DNA from: Candidatus Leptofilum proximum
GTDB lineage: Bacteria; Chloroflexota; Anaerolineae; Promineifilales; Promineifilaceae
Assembly: GCA_016710325.1 (NCBI GenBank)
Contig: JADJXK010000001.1
Span: 1,984,001-2,048,000, forward strand
Length of the DNA: 64,000 nt
Direction: 5' to 3'
Under the pieces are notes generated by a model, which made no database searches, was not told the DNA's origin, and was given only the letters and a program-made list of their open reading frames with translations. A program made the translations under genes and the position numbers. Below are positions 1 to 8,963 of the stretch, in pieces (position 1 is the stretch's first letter; every line of letters starts with the position of its first letter).

Positions 1-643
1 TGGGTTGGAAGCGTTCCAGATCCACGCCAGGAGGGATGATGGCAATTTTGCCTGGATTAGCGTTGTACAGCTCGATGAGCTGCGACTCCTCGGCTGGGGT
101 CGCGGCAATGAGCTTGTCGGCCAGGGTCATTACCTGGTATTCCCCGGTCAGCCGGGCCTGTGAGGCACGCTGGCTGTCGCTTTGGGCGATCTGGTTTTTC
201 ATGTGCCCCAGGGTGTGGAACATGTGCACGATGGGCGTGTGCCAGGCCTCGCGCAGCCTGTCGGCTACCAGACCAGAGAGCCAGTAGTGGCTGTGGATGA
301 CGTCGTAGTGGATGTTCTCGCTGGCGGCAAAGTCCAACACGCCCTGGGTAAATTCATCCAGGTGGTCGGCAATGTCGTCGATGGGGATTGGTTTTTCGGG
401 TCCGGCGGGGATGTGAATGACACGTCCGCCGAAGCCGAGATCGTGCTTGATGCGCGGCTGGCAGTCGTCTTGTGAGCGCGTGAAGACGTCTACCAGGATA
501 CCCTGCCGCCCCAGCTCGCGGCTGAAGTCACGCACGTAGACGTTCATGCCGCCGGTTTTTTTGCCACCCAGCATGGCCAGGGGACAGGTATGAACGCTGA
601 GCATGGCAATGCGTCTGATTTTAGATGTTACTGCTTGTGTCAT
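1..643 (-). CDS. GT4 family glycosyltransferase, N-terminal part (runs off the window)
   Basis: Reading the minus strand from the ATG at 643 gives 214 open codons to the window edge. After a short basic leader comes a segment reading HTCPLAMLGGKKTGGMNVYV, which is the nucleotide-sugar and acceptor-binding N-terminus of retaining GT4 enzymes such as MshA-like and sucrose-phosphate-synthase-like proteins. A conserved HSHYWLSG motif follows near residue 120, then MFHTLGHMK. The second Rossmann domain, with the E-x7-E motif, lies outside the window. The ATG sits 20 bases downstream of the stop of the acetyltransferase at 663-1697 on the same strand, so the two are probably co-transcribed. The exact sugar donor and acceptor cannot be told from this half. 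It carries no ACGGCCGT octamer, unlike most genes here. Confidence 0.85.
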   Translation of the reverse strand, partial: MTQAVTSKIRRIAMLSVHTCPLAMLGGKKTGGMNVYVRDFSRELGRQGILVDVFTRSQDDCQPRIKHDLGFGGRVIHIPAGPEKPIPIDDIADHLDEFTQGVLDFAASENIHYDVIHSHYWLSGLVADRLREAWHTPIVHMFHTLGHMKNQIAQSDSQRASQARLTGEYQVMTLADKLIAATPAEESQLIELYNANPGKIAIIPPGVDLERFQP

Positions 644-662
644 GGTTTGCTCCAGTGGGGGT

Positions 663-1697
663 TTAGGGATGACGCTCCAGGTGCAGCCGGTAAATTTTGG
701 TGTCTTCAGCGCCGAAGCGGTATTTGTAGGTCTCGTTGCCGCGCATGAAGTCAAAGGTGGCACGGCCGTTTTCAATGGCATGCTCAATCGCTTTGGCTGT
801 AATCACCACCCCCAGACTGAGCGCACCAAACAAGGCCGGATCCAAACCGGAATTGTAGACCCAGATGCGATCGTTGTAATCAAAATTAAACAAGGCCGCC
901 GCTTTTTTGCCACGTACTTCCATAAAAATCAGCTGTAAAGTGCCTGCCTTGTGCGCCGCGCGGGCGGCATCGTAAAACACAGCGCGACGGCCGTCGGTGA
1001 GCCAGTCGCGTTTTTCAAAGGTACTTTTTTGCAACAGGTCGAGGAAGGCGGTAACGGCCGTATCCACATCATCGTCTGGCCCCACCAGCACCATTTCCGC
1101 ATCGGCCGCCTCGGCGCGGCGCAGCTTGCGGTTGATTTCACGCCGCTGCTTGCTGTCGATGCTGTCCAGGTAACCTTCGAAGGTGTCGGCCAGCACCAGC
1201 ACCGGGCATACCTCGTGCATGGTTTCCTGAAACAAAAAACCTCTCCGCTGCGCTTCCTGGGGAAGGATAGAACGCGTCGGCGAGGCTTCCGGGACATTGC
1301 ACAAATCAAACGTGTGCCATTCAGGGAAGTTGGGGCTACACAAGCAGTCCAGGATGGCACGCCAGGCCACTTCGGCCTGCTCGGTGGGTGTAATCAGGTC
1401 GAGATAATCGGTTTCTTCTACGCAGCCGTTGAAGTACAGCACGCCGTCCAGGTTGTACAGGCAGGCGATGGCCAGCAGTTTTTTGTCTTCATTGCGCACG
1501 GTGAGGGTGTGGAGACGGCCGTTTTCTGGATGTAAATGCGTCCACCACGCTTTTTGGTAAGCCAGGGATTGGAACGGTGTATTGGTCATGCCGCGTTGGG
1601 CCAGGGCATCCCACTCGTTGGCCAGCACGGTAAACACATCGCTGCCGTTAATTAATTCAGTAACCATTGTCGGGCGAAAATTCCTTTTTTGTGTCAT
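663..1697 (-). CDS. GNAT-fold acetyltransferase (BioF2/FemAB-like)
   Basis: About 344 residues. The C-terminal half has the pattern of the BioF2-like acetyltransferase domain (PF13480 type): a basic linker near residues 180-195 (KQRREINRKLRRAEAA), then strands ending AALFNFDYNDRIWVYNSGLDP and the alpha-helix SLGVVITAKAIEHAIENGR followed by FDFMRGNETYKYRFG. Family members acylate or aminoacylate sugar or cell-envelope precursors; next to a GT4 gene this suggests an envelope glycan role, but that is inference. The start is uncertain. I give the first ATG at 1697, which lies inside a 47-bp dispersed repeat. A TTG six codons upstream (1715) and an ATG ten codons downstream (1667) are alternatives, and none has a good ribosome binding site. 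Confidence 0.75.
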   Translation of the reverse strand: MTQKRNFRPTMVTELINGSDVFTVLANEWDALAQRGMTNTPFQSLAYQKAWWTHLHPENGRLHTLTVRNEDKKLLAIACLYNLDGVLYFNGCVEETDYLDLITPTEQAEVAWRAILDCLCSPNFPEWHTFDLCNVPEASPTRSILPQEAQRRGFLFQETMHEVCPVLVLADTFEGYLDSIDSKQRREINRKLRRAEAADAEMVLVGPDDDVDTAVTAFLDLLQKSTFEKRDWLTDGRRAVFYDAARAAHKAGTLQLIFMEVRGKKAAALFNFDYNDRIWVYNSGLDPALFGALSLGVVITAKAIEHAIENGRATFDFMRGNETYKYRFGAEDTKIYRLHLERHP

Positions 1698-1742
1698 TGG
1701 CAGAACGTTTTTCAAAAAAGTTTGACGGCAAATCTGCCAGTA
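1696..1742. repeat. 47-bp dispersed repeat, copy 1
   Basis: This stretch begins ATTGGCAGA and ends TCTGCCAGT/A, so its ends are inverted repeats (8 of 9 bases). It matches 23414-23460 at about 40 of 47 positions, including the central run TTTCAAAAAAG. It overlaps the likely start codon of the acetyltransferase gene on the minus strand. It could be a small non-autonomous element end, a hairpin-type regulatory element or a protein-binding site. Confidence 0.7.
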
Positions 1743-1912
1743 CCTTGATGCAAGTTGCTAATGATTTGTAATGAGTTGTTTGCTCTTCCGCAAACAGTTT
1801 CATTATAGCCAGGAACTTGTGGGATACAATGAAATCTTATTGAAGCATTAGACAAATACCGAATAGTGCTTATCTGTGATGTCATCTGGCGCAAGAATCT
1901 TACGTAGCCAAC

Positions 1913-1961
1913 CGGCAAAAACAAAACTGGCCGGGCCAGACATTTTGTCTGACCCGGCCAG
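1913..1961 (-). terminator. Intrinsic terminator of the lipoprotein gene
   Basis: A 16-bp stem with one mismatch (CTGGCCGGGCCAGACA pairing with TGTCTGACCCGGCCAG, 1927-1961) and a 3-base loop lies just past the stop of the gene at 1988-3208. On the minus strand it is followed by a T-rich tail (TTTTGTTTTT). This fits Rho-independent termination. Confidence 0.85.
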
Positions 1962-1987
1962 CAAAGAAGGCGGTATGAGGCAGAAGA

Positions 1988-3208
1988 TCAGGGGTGTTCC
2001 AACTCGCCTGTTTTTTCGGCGGTACGGCCGTCTACATCCAACGCATACACACCGGCTGCATCAGACTGTGAACAGTACCAGACCAGGCGCGTGGCCAATG
2101 TCTGGTCATCGATCCATTCGCCAGGGACGGGATCAAACGGCCCGTCGCCAGGGCCAAACAGGTTGGGTTGGGGCATGGCACCGTCTACCACCGGCAGACC
2201 GCTAAAGTCGGCCAGATCGATGAGGTCGGCGCGCTGTCCATCGGCCGTCAGCGCCATGATGTGCAGGTTGGCATCCACAAAGCAGGCATCGCCGTACAGC
2301 GTGCCGGAGTAAAGGGCCAGGTGACGGCCGTCTGGCGAAACCACCGGTGAGTGCAGATCTTCGTCGGTTGTGGCCAGCAACTGCTTCAGGCCGGTGGTGA
2401 CGTTGTGCCGCCACAGGTTATGGCGCAGCCCCAGCGTGCCCGGCAGTTCAGGGTTCACCACAATTTGCTCGCTGTAGACCAGATACTGACCGCCGGGCAG
2501 CCAGGCCAGGTCTACAATGTCGCCAAAGGATTCCCAGGCTGCCGTGGTGCCATCAAGTTGGCGCACCACCAGCGTTTTATGGTTTTGCACGGCGGCAATG
2601 AGAACAGTGTCTGGGTGAGATATCGGGCCAGCCGTGAAGGCGGGAATGGTGTGCTCGGCGCTGGCCAGCTCAACCCCGTTGACCTTTAGCACCAAGCGGT
2701 AATCTCCTGACCGCAGTTTTGGCTCGTAATCATAGAGGTAGATGTCCTCGACACGGCCGTTGGCCCCATATTTGGCCATGTCCCACGGCTCGCTGCGCTC
2801 CAACCAGAGATCGCCATTGAAATACCACAATCTCTCCACCTGATCGGTGGCGGTCATGCCGGAATAATCCCATATGGCATACAGCTCTACGGTGGTGAAA
2901 GGCACGTATGGCTGAAGCGGTTCTGGGTTGTCGCTGCTCCCTTTGGGCAGCAGCGTCAGGTTGCTAAACTGCGGATGGGAAAGGGTTGGCTGGGTGGCAA
3001 CGGCCGTTGCGTTCTGCGGTACGGCCGTTGCGGCGGTGGTGGGAACGGCCGTCGACTCGTCCGGCACGCTGGTGGTGACCGCCAGGGTGGGCGTTGGCGC
3101 GACGGAGGTTGATGCGAGGGGTGGCTGTGCCGCTGTTTGGTCTGGCGCAGGTTGGCACGCCGCCAGCAGCAAAATGAGCCATAGGGAAAGAAACAGGTAC
3201 TTTTTCAT
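1988..3208 (-). CDS. Lipoprotein with WD40/TolB-like propeller segment
   Basis: 406 residues from the ATG at 3208, which has AAGGAG five bases upstream; longer in-frame readings to 3298 lack support. Residues 1-18 form a lipoprotein signal peptide (LILLLAAC lipobox, Cys18). A Thr/Pro/Ala/Val-rich linker follows to about residue 75 and probably spans the cell wall. The remainder contains blade-like motifs (DIVDLAWLPGGQYLVYSE, HSPVVSPDGRHLALYSG) typical of PD40/WD40-like beta-propellers. There is a further beta-rich segment at about residues 90-200 (VELYAIWDYSGM...LWYFNGDLW) that I cannot assign. Likely an extracytoplasmic, membrane-anchored binding or sensing protein. It is monocistronic, with its own terminator at 1913-1961. 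Confidence 0.8.
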   Translation of the reverse strand: MKKYLFLSLWLILLLAACQPAPDQTAAQPPLASTSVAPTPTLAVTTSVPDESTAVPTTAATAVPQNATAVATQPTLSHPQFSNLTLLPKGSSDNPEPLQPYVPFTTVELYAIWDYSGMTATDQVERLWYFNGDLWLERSEPWDMAKYGANGRVEDIYLYDYEPKLRSGDYRLVLKVNGVELASAEHTIPAFTAGPISHPDTVLIAAVQNHKTLVVRQLDGTTAAWESFGDIVDLAWLPGGQYLVYSEQIVVNPELPGTLGLRHNLWRHNVTTGLKQLLATTDEDLHSPVVSPDGRHLALYSGTLYGDACFVDANLHIMALTADGQRADLIDLADFSGLPVVDGAMPQPNLFGPGDGPFDPVPGEWIDDQTLATRLVWYCSQSDAAGVYALDVDGRTAEKTGELEHP

Positions 3209-3327
3209 AATTCTCCTTTGAAAGCAAGGCCGCGGATTAACAATGCCCGTTATTTTGCCAGAGATGGGCGTAGGATAATGTACGGCCGCACCACTCAATC
3301 CCTACTTTGCCGTGAAGGCGGCGAAAA

Positions 3328-3798
3328 TTAGCAGGGTCGGGGGAAGGGAACGGCCGTCATCACCTCCACCACTTGCGCCTCGATAAACTGCTGGCCCAAA
3401 GCCCGCGCCACCGAAATCCGGTGGTTGCCATCGGTCACAAAGTAGCTTTCGCCCACCTTCACCAGGTCCACCGGCTGCAGGTTGACCGACCGGACCTGCG
3501 CTTTGGCCAGGCTGAGCCAGCGATCCATCGTGTGTGTCTGGCGCGGGAAAAAGGCGCGGTCAAATTCGCGGAAGCGCCCCTCGCTGCCTACGATCTGGTC
3601 CAGCGGCACGGTTTGCAAACCCAGGTGCCGCTGCCCGCGCATCACGTCTTTTAGGCTGTCCCGGTCGAAGGGCAGCAGATTGTTGCATTGTTTGGTGAAC
3701 CAGCTCACGATGCTGCGCCAGGCGCCTTTACGCACAGCCCGGCTAAATTCCTGGTTGGCAAAACTATCCAGGTTAGTGAATAACAACTGCTTTTGCAT
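3328..3798 (-). CDS. Small ParB/Srx-fold domain protein
   Basis: 156 residues from the ATG at 3798, preceded by AAGGAAGG. The C-terminal third contains VDLVKVGESYFVTDGNHRI, the conserved sheet and DGNHR motif of the ParB N-terminal (ParB/sulfiredoxin) fold. Upstream is a segment with basic and aromatic residues (FSRAVRKGAWRSIVSWFTKQ). There is no helix-turn-helix or dimerisation domain of a chromosome-partitioning ParB, and the protein is half the usual ParB length, so a plasmid-partition role is not supported. It may be a nucleotide-binding or nuclease-type member of the fold. The cupin gene lies immediately upstream on the same strand (90-base gap), so they may form a two-gene unit. Confidence 0.7.
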   Translation of the reverse strand: MQKQLLFTNLDSFANQEFSRAVRKGAWRSIVSWFTKQCNNLLPFDRDSLKDVMRGQRHLGLQTVPLDQIVGSEGRFREFDRAFFPRQTHTMDRWLSLAKAQVRSVNLQPVDLVKVGESYFVTDGNHRISVARALGQQFIEAQVVEVMTAVPFPRPC

Positions 3799-3888
3799 GA
3801 GAGTGCCTTCCTTGGTGAAGGGGTGGTGGCGGGAAAACGGCCGTTCCACCCCTTCACACTTTTCCATTCCAACCCGAGAGTCCCTCAA

Positions 3889-4317
3889 TCAGGCAGGCTG
3901 GGCGGCCATGGCGGCCGTATCTACCATGTTTGAGTTCGTTGGCAGCCACACTTCTTCAAAGGTGGCGACAAAGTTGGCGCTGCCAAAGAAGCCCAACACC
4001 CGCGCCGTCTCGCTGCCGATGTTGCGCAGATTGTGGCGCACCATGGTAGGCACCAGGGCCATCTGTCCGGCGCTCAGCGCACCCGTCTCATCGCCAACGC
4101 TGACTTCGACATCACCTTTCAGAATGAGCAGCAGCTCTTCCACGCTGTCGGTGTGCCAGCCCAGGGCGTCGCCCGGTTCCAGCTCAAAGTAAACTGTGGC
4201 TGAATTCTCGCTGCCGTGGGCACTAAAAAGCGGGAAGGTAGCCCGGCAGTGCAGGCCAGGATTTGTTTTGCCGGTGAACTCGGTTAAATCCAGGTTGTTC
4301 AAATCTACAGAAATCAT
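3889..4317 (-). CDS. Cupin-domain protein
   Basis: 142 residues from the ATG at 4317, with GAAGGAG seven bases upstream. The core reads as a cupin_2 barrel: motif 1 GDALGWHTDSVEELLLILKG (residues near 65-85; the usual G-x5-HxH-x3-E is reduced to a single His with two Glu) and motif 2 GQMALVPTMVRHNLRNIG. These positions normally bind a divalent metal. The function is unknown; small single-domain cupins include epimerases, dioxygenases and sugar-binding sensors. It is divergent from the LuxR-type regulator at 4529, with about 210 bases between the start codons, so shared regulation is possible. Confidence 0.8.
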   Translation of the reverse strand: MISVDLNNLDLTEFTGKTNPGLHCRATFPLFSAHGSENSATVYFELEPGDALGWHTDSVEELLLILKGDVEVSVGDETGALSAGQMALVPTMVRHNLRNIGSETARVLGFFGSANFVATFEEVWLPTNSNMVDTAAMAAQPA

Positions 4318-4528
4318 CTTTAACTCCTTCTGGGCGTAAAAAGGTCGCCCTTGTGTGTTGGTAAGTTGCTTCCAGCTTACGGCGGGAGGGGGTGGAGCGT
4401 CACCCACCGAAAGGAGGAATTGGGGGGTGGAGAAAGTGTCGTTTCCCCGCATGACATTCCCTCAAGAACTGGTAGAATGGGCCCACAACAACGCGCATCT
4501 TTAGCACACCAGACCGGAATTTACTGTT

Positions 4529-7057
4529 TTGTCTACTTTGCCTGCTCCTCTGACCCAATTTATTGGCCGCCAGCGTGAGTGCCAGGAGGCCGCCCGCCTG
4601 TTGGCCAATCCGGCCTGCCGCCTGCTCACGATGGTGGGTCCAGGTGGCATGGGCAAAACGCGCCTGGCCATCGAGCTGGCGCAGCAGGTGCAGGCCAACT
4701 TCGGCGATGGCGTGGTTTTTGTGCCCTTGCAGGCGGTCTCCTCGGCCGAACTGCTCATTGCTACCATAGCCGAAGCGCTGGACGTGCCGCTTGCCGGGCA
4801 GGGCGAGCCGCTGGCGCAGCTGGGCAGTTACCTGGCAGAAAAATCGCTGCTGCTGGTGCTGGACAATTTTGAACAGCTGGTGGTGGGAGCGGCCGTTCTC
4901 AGCCAGCTCCTCCCCCAAGCCCCGCAGGTAAAATGCCTGGTGACCTCTCGCGAACGGCTCAACCTGGGCGGCGAATGGACGTACCCGCTTTCTGGGCTGC
5001 ATGTGCCCACCAGCCACGACATGGCCGATTGGCAAAGCTATGATGCCGTGGCTCTTTTCGTCGAGCGGGCGCGCCAGGTGCGCTGGGACTTTTCCCTGGC
5101 CGACGAGGCGGAACACGTCATTGAGGTATGTCGTCTGACAGAGGGGATGCCCCTGGCGCTGGAGCTGGCTGCCTCCTGGCTGCGCACCCTCACCTGCGCC
5201 GACGTGGTCCAGGAGATCCGGCACAATCTGGATTTCCTCACCAGCGCCTTGCGCGACGTGCCGGAGCGCCACCGCAGCATGCGCGCCGTTTTTGCTTACT
5301 CCTGGCAAACGCTGACGGCAGAAGAGCAGCAGGTGTTTGCCCGTCTCTCCGTGTTTCGCGGTGGTTTCCGGCGGGAGGCGGCGGCAGCCGTGGCCCAGGC
5401 CACTCTGCCGGTGCTGACGGCGCTGGTGGACAAATCTTTGCTGCGGTTGGAGGAAAACGGCCGTTACCAAATCCACGAACTGCTCTGCCAGTTTGCCTAC
5501 GAAAAGCTGGCCGAAGCGGCCGAGCAGTGCCAACAAACGCTGGCGCGCCATGCCCACACCTTCACCCGCTTTCTGGCCGACTGTTTTGGCCCGATGACCG
5601 GCGGCGCACAAAAGCAGGTGATGCAAGAAGTGGCTGAGGAGCTGAAAAACATCCGCGTGGCCTGGCAGTGGGCCGCCGCGCAGCAAGATGCCCCAGCACT
5701 GGAAGAAGCGGCCGCGGCGCTGCACACCTTTTTCCAGTACCAGGGGCGTTTTCGCGAGGGGGCGGCGATGTTTGAGACGGCCGTATCCGCTCTGCAGCAG
5801 GCACCCGCCTCGGTGGAACGCGATTGTGCTCTGGCCCAGCTGCTCACCTGTGCCAGCTGGCTGGAGATGCGTTTTGGCCGTATTGCCGAGGCGGGCGAAA
5901 TGGCGGAAACGGCCGTTTCTCTCTACGATCAGCTGGGCCAACTGCCGCCACCCGGTGCCGGAACAGACCCGTTGGCGCCGCTCTCGCTGCTGGCGGTCAT
6001 TGGCGGGGATACCAGCCGGGGGATTGAGTTGGGACAGCAGGCGTGGCAGCGGGCCGAAACGCGCCATGACCGACAGAACCTGGCCTATGCGGGCCACAGC
6101 CTGGTCAGCGCCGCGCTGCACGAAGGGAATTTAGACGGAGCCTTTCGCCTGGCGCAGCTCACGTTGCAGGCCGTTACCGAAGCTAAAAATCATTGGTTTT
6201 TGGCTTCTATCCACAACCAACTGGGCACGATTATGCAACTGCGCGGCGATCTGGCCGCAGCCCGGCAGCACTTTAAGGCCGGCTATGACATTCGTGAAGC
6301 GTTTGCCGACACGGCTGGTATGGCGCTGGCGCTCAATTCGCTGGCGGAAATTGCTACTGAGGAGGGTGATTTTGCCGGGGCAGAGCGCTTTTATCGGCAA
6401 AGCCTGGCCATCTACCAGGAAAACGGCGACCGGGGCGGGTTGGTGAAAACGCTGGAGGGCCTGGGCATCATGGCCGACCGGGCAGGAAGCCGAGATCTGG
6501 CCTACCGCTACCTGTGGCAGGCCCTGGATGAGGCGCACAAAACGCAGCTGGTGCCCCAGACGCTGGAGGTGCTGGCGGCATTCGGCCGTTTTGGTTTGCA
6601 GAACTTCCCGGAAGCATTGTGGGGGGCGGCGGCTTTGCACTATGTTTATGCGCATCCACTGGGTGTGCAGACGATCAAGGAGCAGGTGGCGTCTTTTCTG
6701 CCTCGGGTTGTTGTGGCGGACTTGCCTTTTACGGCAGCCATGCCAGTGGAAGACGTGGTGCACTGGCTGAAGGCCAATTTACCAGCACCAGGAGCGGAAG
6801 GAGGGGAGGGGGAATCGGCCGTTTCCCCCACGCCGCAGTCACCTGGTTCCGACCAACCGCTCATCGAGCCGCTCAGCGATCGCGAGCTGGAAGTGCTGCA
6901 GCTCATCGCCGCTGGCCTGAAGAACCGTGAAATCGCTGAGGAACTGTTTGTGGCCCTCAGCACCGTTAAGACCCACGTGAACAACCTATACGGCAAACTT
7001 GGCGTTTCCAGCCGCGTTCAGGCCGTTTCCCGTGCCCAGGAACTGCACATCCTTTAA
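4529..7057 (+). CDS. NB-ARC/TPR/LuxR-type transcriptional regulator
   Basis: 842 residues. The start is TTG at 4529, because an in-frame TAG lies at 4502 and no ATG or GTG intervenes. Residues 37-44 are the P-loop GPGGMGKT; LLLVLDNFEQL near residue 112 is Walker B, followed by the TSRE sensor motif and the GMPLALELAA (GLPL-like) motif of NB-ARC STAND ATPases. Residues about 330-740 are helical TPR-like repeats (ALNSLAEIATEEGDFAGAERFYRQSL). The last 62 residues (LSDRELEVLQLIAAGLKNRE...) are a complete LuxR HTH. STAND proteins hold a signalling complex inactive until a ligand binds the TPR region, so this is probably a one-component activator. The ligand and targets are unknown; the adjacent NADH dehydrogenase gene or the divergent cupin gene are candidates. 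Confidence 0.92.
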   Translation: MSTLPAPLTQFIGRQRECQEAARLLANPACRLLTMVGPGGMGKTRLAIELAQQVQANFGDGVVFVPLQAVSSAELLIATIAEALDVPLAGQGEPLAQLGSYLAEKSLLLVLDNFEQLVVGAAVLSQLLPQAPQVKCLVTSRERLNLGGEWTYPLSGLHVPTSHDMADWQSYDAVALFVERARQVRWDFSLADEAEHVIEVCRLTEGMPLALELAASWLRTLTCADVVQEIRHNLDFLTSALRDVPERHRSMRAVFAYSWQTLTAEEQQVFARLSVFRGGFRREAAAAVAQATLPVLTALVDKSLLRLEENGRYQIHELLCQFAYEKLAEAAEQCQQTLARHAHTFTRFLADCFGPMTGGAQKQVMQEVAEELKNIRVAWQWAAAQQDAPALEEAAAALHTFFQYQGRFREGAAMFETAVSALQQAPASVERDCALAQLLTCASWLEMRFGRIAEAGEMAETAVSLYDQLGQLPPPGAGTDPLAPLSLLAVIGGDTSRGIELGQQAWQRAETRHDRQNLAYAGHSLVSAALHEGNLDGAFRLAQLTLQAVTEAKNHWFLASIHNQLGTIMQLRGDLAAARQHFKAGYDIREAFADTAGMALALNSLAEIATEEGDFAGAERFYRQSLAIYQENGDRGGLVKTLEGLGIMADRAGSRDLAYRYLWQALDEAHKTQLVPQTLEVLAAFGRFGLQNFPEALWGAAALHYVYAHPLGVQTIKEQVASFLPRVVVADLPFTAAMPVEDVVHWLKANLPAPGAEGGEGESAVSPTPQSPGSDQPLIEPLSDRELEVLQLIAAGLKNREIAEELFVALSTVKTHVNNLYGKLGVSSRVQAVSRAQELHIL

Positions 7058-7215
7058 TCGTACAACCACGCTTGCGGCGCATCCACTGCCAAAGGATAGC
7101 TTTGTTGTCCTCTCAATTCCACACCCATCTCATCCGTTAGGTGGATTACTTCCCACCCTCCAACAAATTATGCTGTATCCAACCTTTGCCTAATTGCAAA
7201 TTTGGAGGCAGCAAA

Positions 7216-8532
7216 ATGAATCAACAACATATCGTGATTGTCGGTGGTGGGTTTGGTGGCGTGAATGCTGCCCAGGCGCTTAAAAACGCGCCGGTTCAGG
7301 TAACGCTCATTGACCGCCGTAACCACCACTTATTCCAACCTTTACTCTACCAGGTGGCCACGGGCCATCTTTCCCCGGCCGATATTGCTTCGCCGCTGCG
7401 GCGTCTGTTTAAGCGGCAGCAAAATGTCCGTGTGCTGCTGGGTGAAGTGACCGGCTTCGACGTTGCCAAACAAAAGGTGCTCCTGCAGGATGGCGCGGTG
7501 CCGTACGACACGCTCATCGTGGCGGCGGGGGCCAGCTACCACTACTTTGGCAACGACTACTGGCAGCAGTGGGCACCGCCGCTCAAATCAGTGGAAGATG
7601 CGCTGGAAATCCGGCGGCGGGTGCTGTCTGCCTTTGAGATGGCCGAACGCGCCCCGGACCCAGAGACGAGGCGCGCCTGGCTCACCTTTGTCATTATTGG
7701 CGGCGGGCCAACGGGTGTAGAGATGGCCGGTGCCCTGGCTGAAGTGGCCCACAAGGCACTGCGGCACGAGTTCCGCACCATCAACCCGGCGGACGCTCGT
7801 ATCATCCTGGTACAGTCGCCCGACCACATTCTGCCCACGTACGATCCGGTTCTATCACAGAAAGGGGCCGCCGCTCTGGAGCAAATGGGTGTTACGGTGT
7901 GGACCCAGGCGCGGGTTACGGCCGTTTCCCCCACCAACGTCACCCTCAAATCCGGTGATGCCACGGAAGTGGTGCCCACTCACACGGTGCTGTGGGCAGC
8001 AGGCGTGAAAGCATCGCCGCTGGGGCAGGCCCTGGCCAGGGCCACTGGTGTGGCGCTGGACCGCGGCGGCCGGGTGCAGGTGCAGCAAGATCTCAGCGTG
8101 CCGGGCTACGACAACATCTTTGTCATCGGTGATCTGGCCCACACGCTGAACGATGATGGCCAACCGCTGCCTGGCGTCGCCCAGGTGGCCATTCAGCAGG
8201 GCAAATACGTGGGCCAGCTGTTGCGGCATCGTGTACGAGGCCGGGCAGTACGGCCGTTCCGCTACCAAAACAGGGGTGACATGGCCCAAATTGGCCGGCA
8301 AACGGCCGTGGTGCAAATTGGCTCTCTGCGGCTAATTGGTGTGCTGGCCTGGCATCTCTGGTGGATTGTGCACCTGATGTACCTGGCGGGCTTCCAGAAC
8401 CGGCTGATTGTCTTTTTGCAGTGGACCTGGAGCTACTTTACCCACAGCCGCCCGGCGCTGCTGATTACGCAGCGAGATGAGCATCAACAGGAAGTGCCCA
8501 GCCTGCCGCTGGAACCGATGGTGCAGAGTTAG
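7216..8532 (+). CDS. ndh: Type II NADH dehydrogenase (NDH-2)
   Basis: 438 residues from the ATG at 7216, with GGAGG upstream. Two dinucleotide-binding motifs are visible: IVGGGFGG at residues 8-15 (FAD) and VIIGGGPTGVEMAG near 168-181 (NADH). The motif YDNIFVIGDLAH near 295-306 is the FAD-pyrophosphate contact, and the segment NHHLFQPLLYQVATG is diagnostic of NDH-2. The C-terminal region (LRLIGVLAWHLWWIVHLMYL) is hydrophobic and amphipathic, as expected for peripheral membrane attachment. NDH-2 transfers electrons from NADH to the quinone pool without pumping protons. It is monocistronic, 158 bases after the LuxR-type regulator. Confidence 0.93.
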   Translation: MNQQHIVIVGGGFGGVNAAQALKNAPVQVTLIDRRNHHLFQPLLYQVATGHLSPADIASPLRRLFKRQQNVRVLLGEVTGFDVAKQKVLLQDGAVPYDTLIVAAGASYHYFGNDYWQQWAPPLKSVEDALEIRRRVLSAFEMAERAPDPETRRAWLTFVIIGGGPTGVEMAGALAEVAHKALRHEFRTINPADARIILVQSPDHILPTYDPVLSQKGAAALEQMGVTVWTQARVTAVSPTNVTLKSGDATEVVPTHTVLWAAGVKASPLGQALARATGVALDRGGRVQVQQDLSVPGYDNIFVIGDLAHTLNDDGQPLPGVAQVAIQQGKYVGQLLRHRVRGRAVRPFRYQNRGDMAQIGRQTAVVQIGSLRLIGVLAWHLWWIVHLMYLAGFQNRLIVFLQWTWSYFTHSRPALLITQRDEHQQEVPSLPLEPMVQS

Positions 8533-8550
8533 TAAAAAGTGAAAAGTTGC

Positions 8551-8597
8551 TGGCGGTGAGTGGCTGGATCTAGATTTTGACCAGCCACCAGCCGCCA
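8551..8597. repeat. Imperfect intergenic hairpin
   Basis: GGCGGTGAGTGGCTGG (8552-8567) can pair with CCAGCCACCAGCCGCC (8581-8596) with a few mismatches around a 13-base loop. It is preceded by AAAGTGAAAAGTTG, which resembles the period-7 words at 24606. There is no T-run, so it is a poor intrinsic terminator. Confidence 0.5.
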
Positions 8598-8624
8598 GCC
8601 ATGATTCGACTTAGGAGTTGAAGG

Positions 8625-8963
8625 ATGTTACGGTTAATTTGGGAAAAAGTAAGAAGGGATTTTTGGGAGCGGCGGGGAGAGACGGCCGTTCCGCCAGCGG
8701 CCGTTCAGGCGGCGCACCGGCAGTTTCTGGCAGAGCAGCCGGTGTGGGCCAACAGCTTGTTTGACGATTGTTTTTTGGTGTGCAAAGCGGCGTTTCTTTT
8801 TGCGGGGGAACGTTTGCCCAGTCCACTGGCTTTGGCCACGGTCTGGCGCAGCCAGTTCAACGTGGGCAGTGCCGAGCAAAAGCGGGCCGATATCCACAAG
8901 CTGGTGCCCGTGATGGAGGCTTTTTTGGTGTTGGTGGAGGAAAAGTTGTTACTTGCGCGGTAA
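8625..8963 (+). CDS. Small protein of unknown function
   Basis: 112 residues, starting 4 bases after GAAGG (and 10 after GGAG). It is predicted soluble and helical, with Trp- and Phe-rich segments (LIWEKVRRDFWERR; FAGERLPSPLALATVWRSQF) and a C-terminal helix VPVMEAFLVLVEEKLLLAR. The octamer-derived TAV tripeptide sits at residues 20-22. I do not recognise the family. The ribosome binding site, the position after ndh on the same strand and the lack of any better reading support it as real. Its last 15 bases overlap the end of the convergent EamA transporter gene. Confidence 0.6.
   Translation: MLRLIWEKVRRDFWERRGETAVPPAAVQAAHRQFLAEQPVWANSLFDDCFLVCKAAFLFAGERLPSPLALATVWRSQFNVGSAEQKRADIHKLVPVMEAFLVLVEEKLLLAR

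Noticed and set aside
1712..1924. A 70-codon minus-strand frame ahead of the acetyltransferase
   Set aside because: No ribosome binding site or recognisable sequence; it covers the repeat and the tail of the terminator.
3328..3798. ParB-type plasmid or chromosome partition gene
   Set aside because: There is no ParA, no helix-turn-helix, and the length is half that of ParB.
4400..6121. Long antisense frame of 573 codons opposite the LuxR-type regulator
   Set aside because: It is the mirror of a gene with clear P-loop and LuxR motifs and shows Gln/Arg/His-rich low-information sequence.
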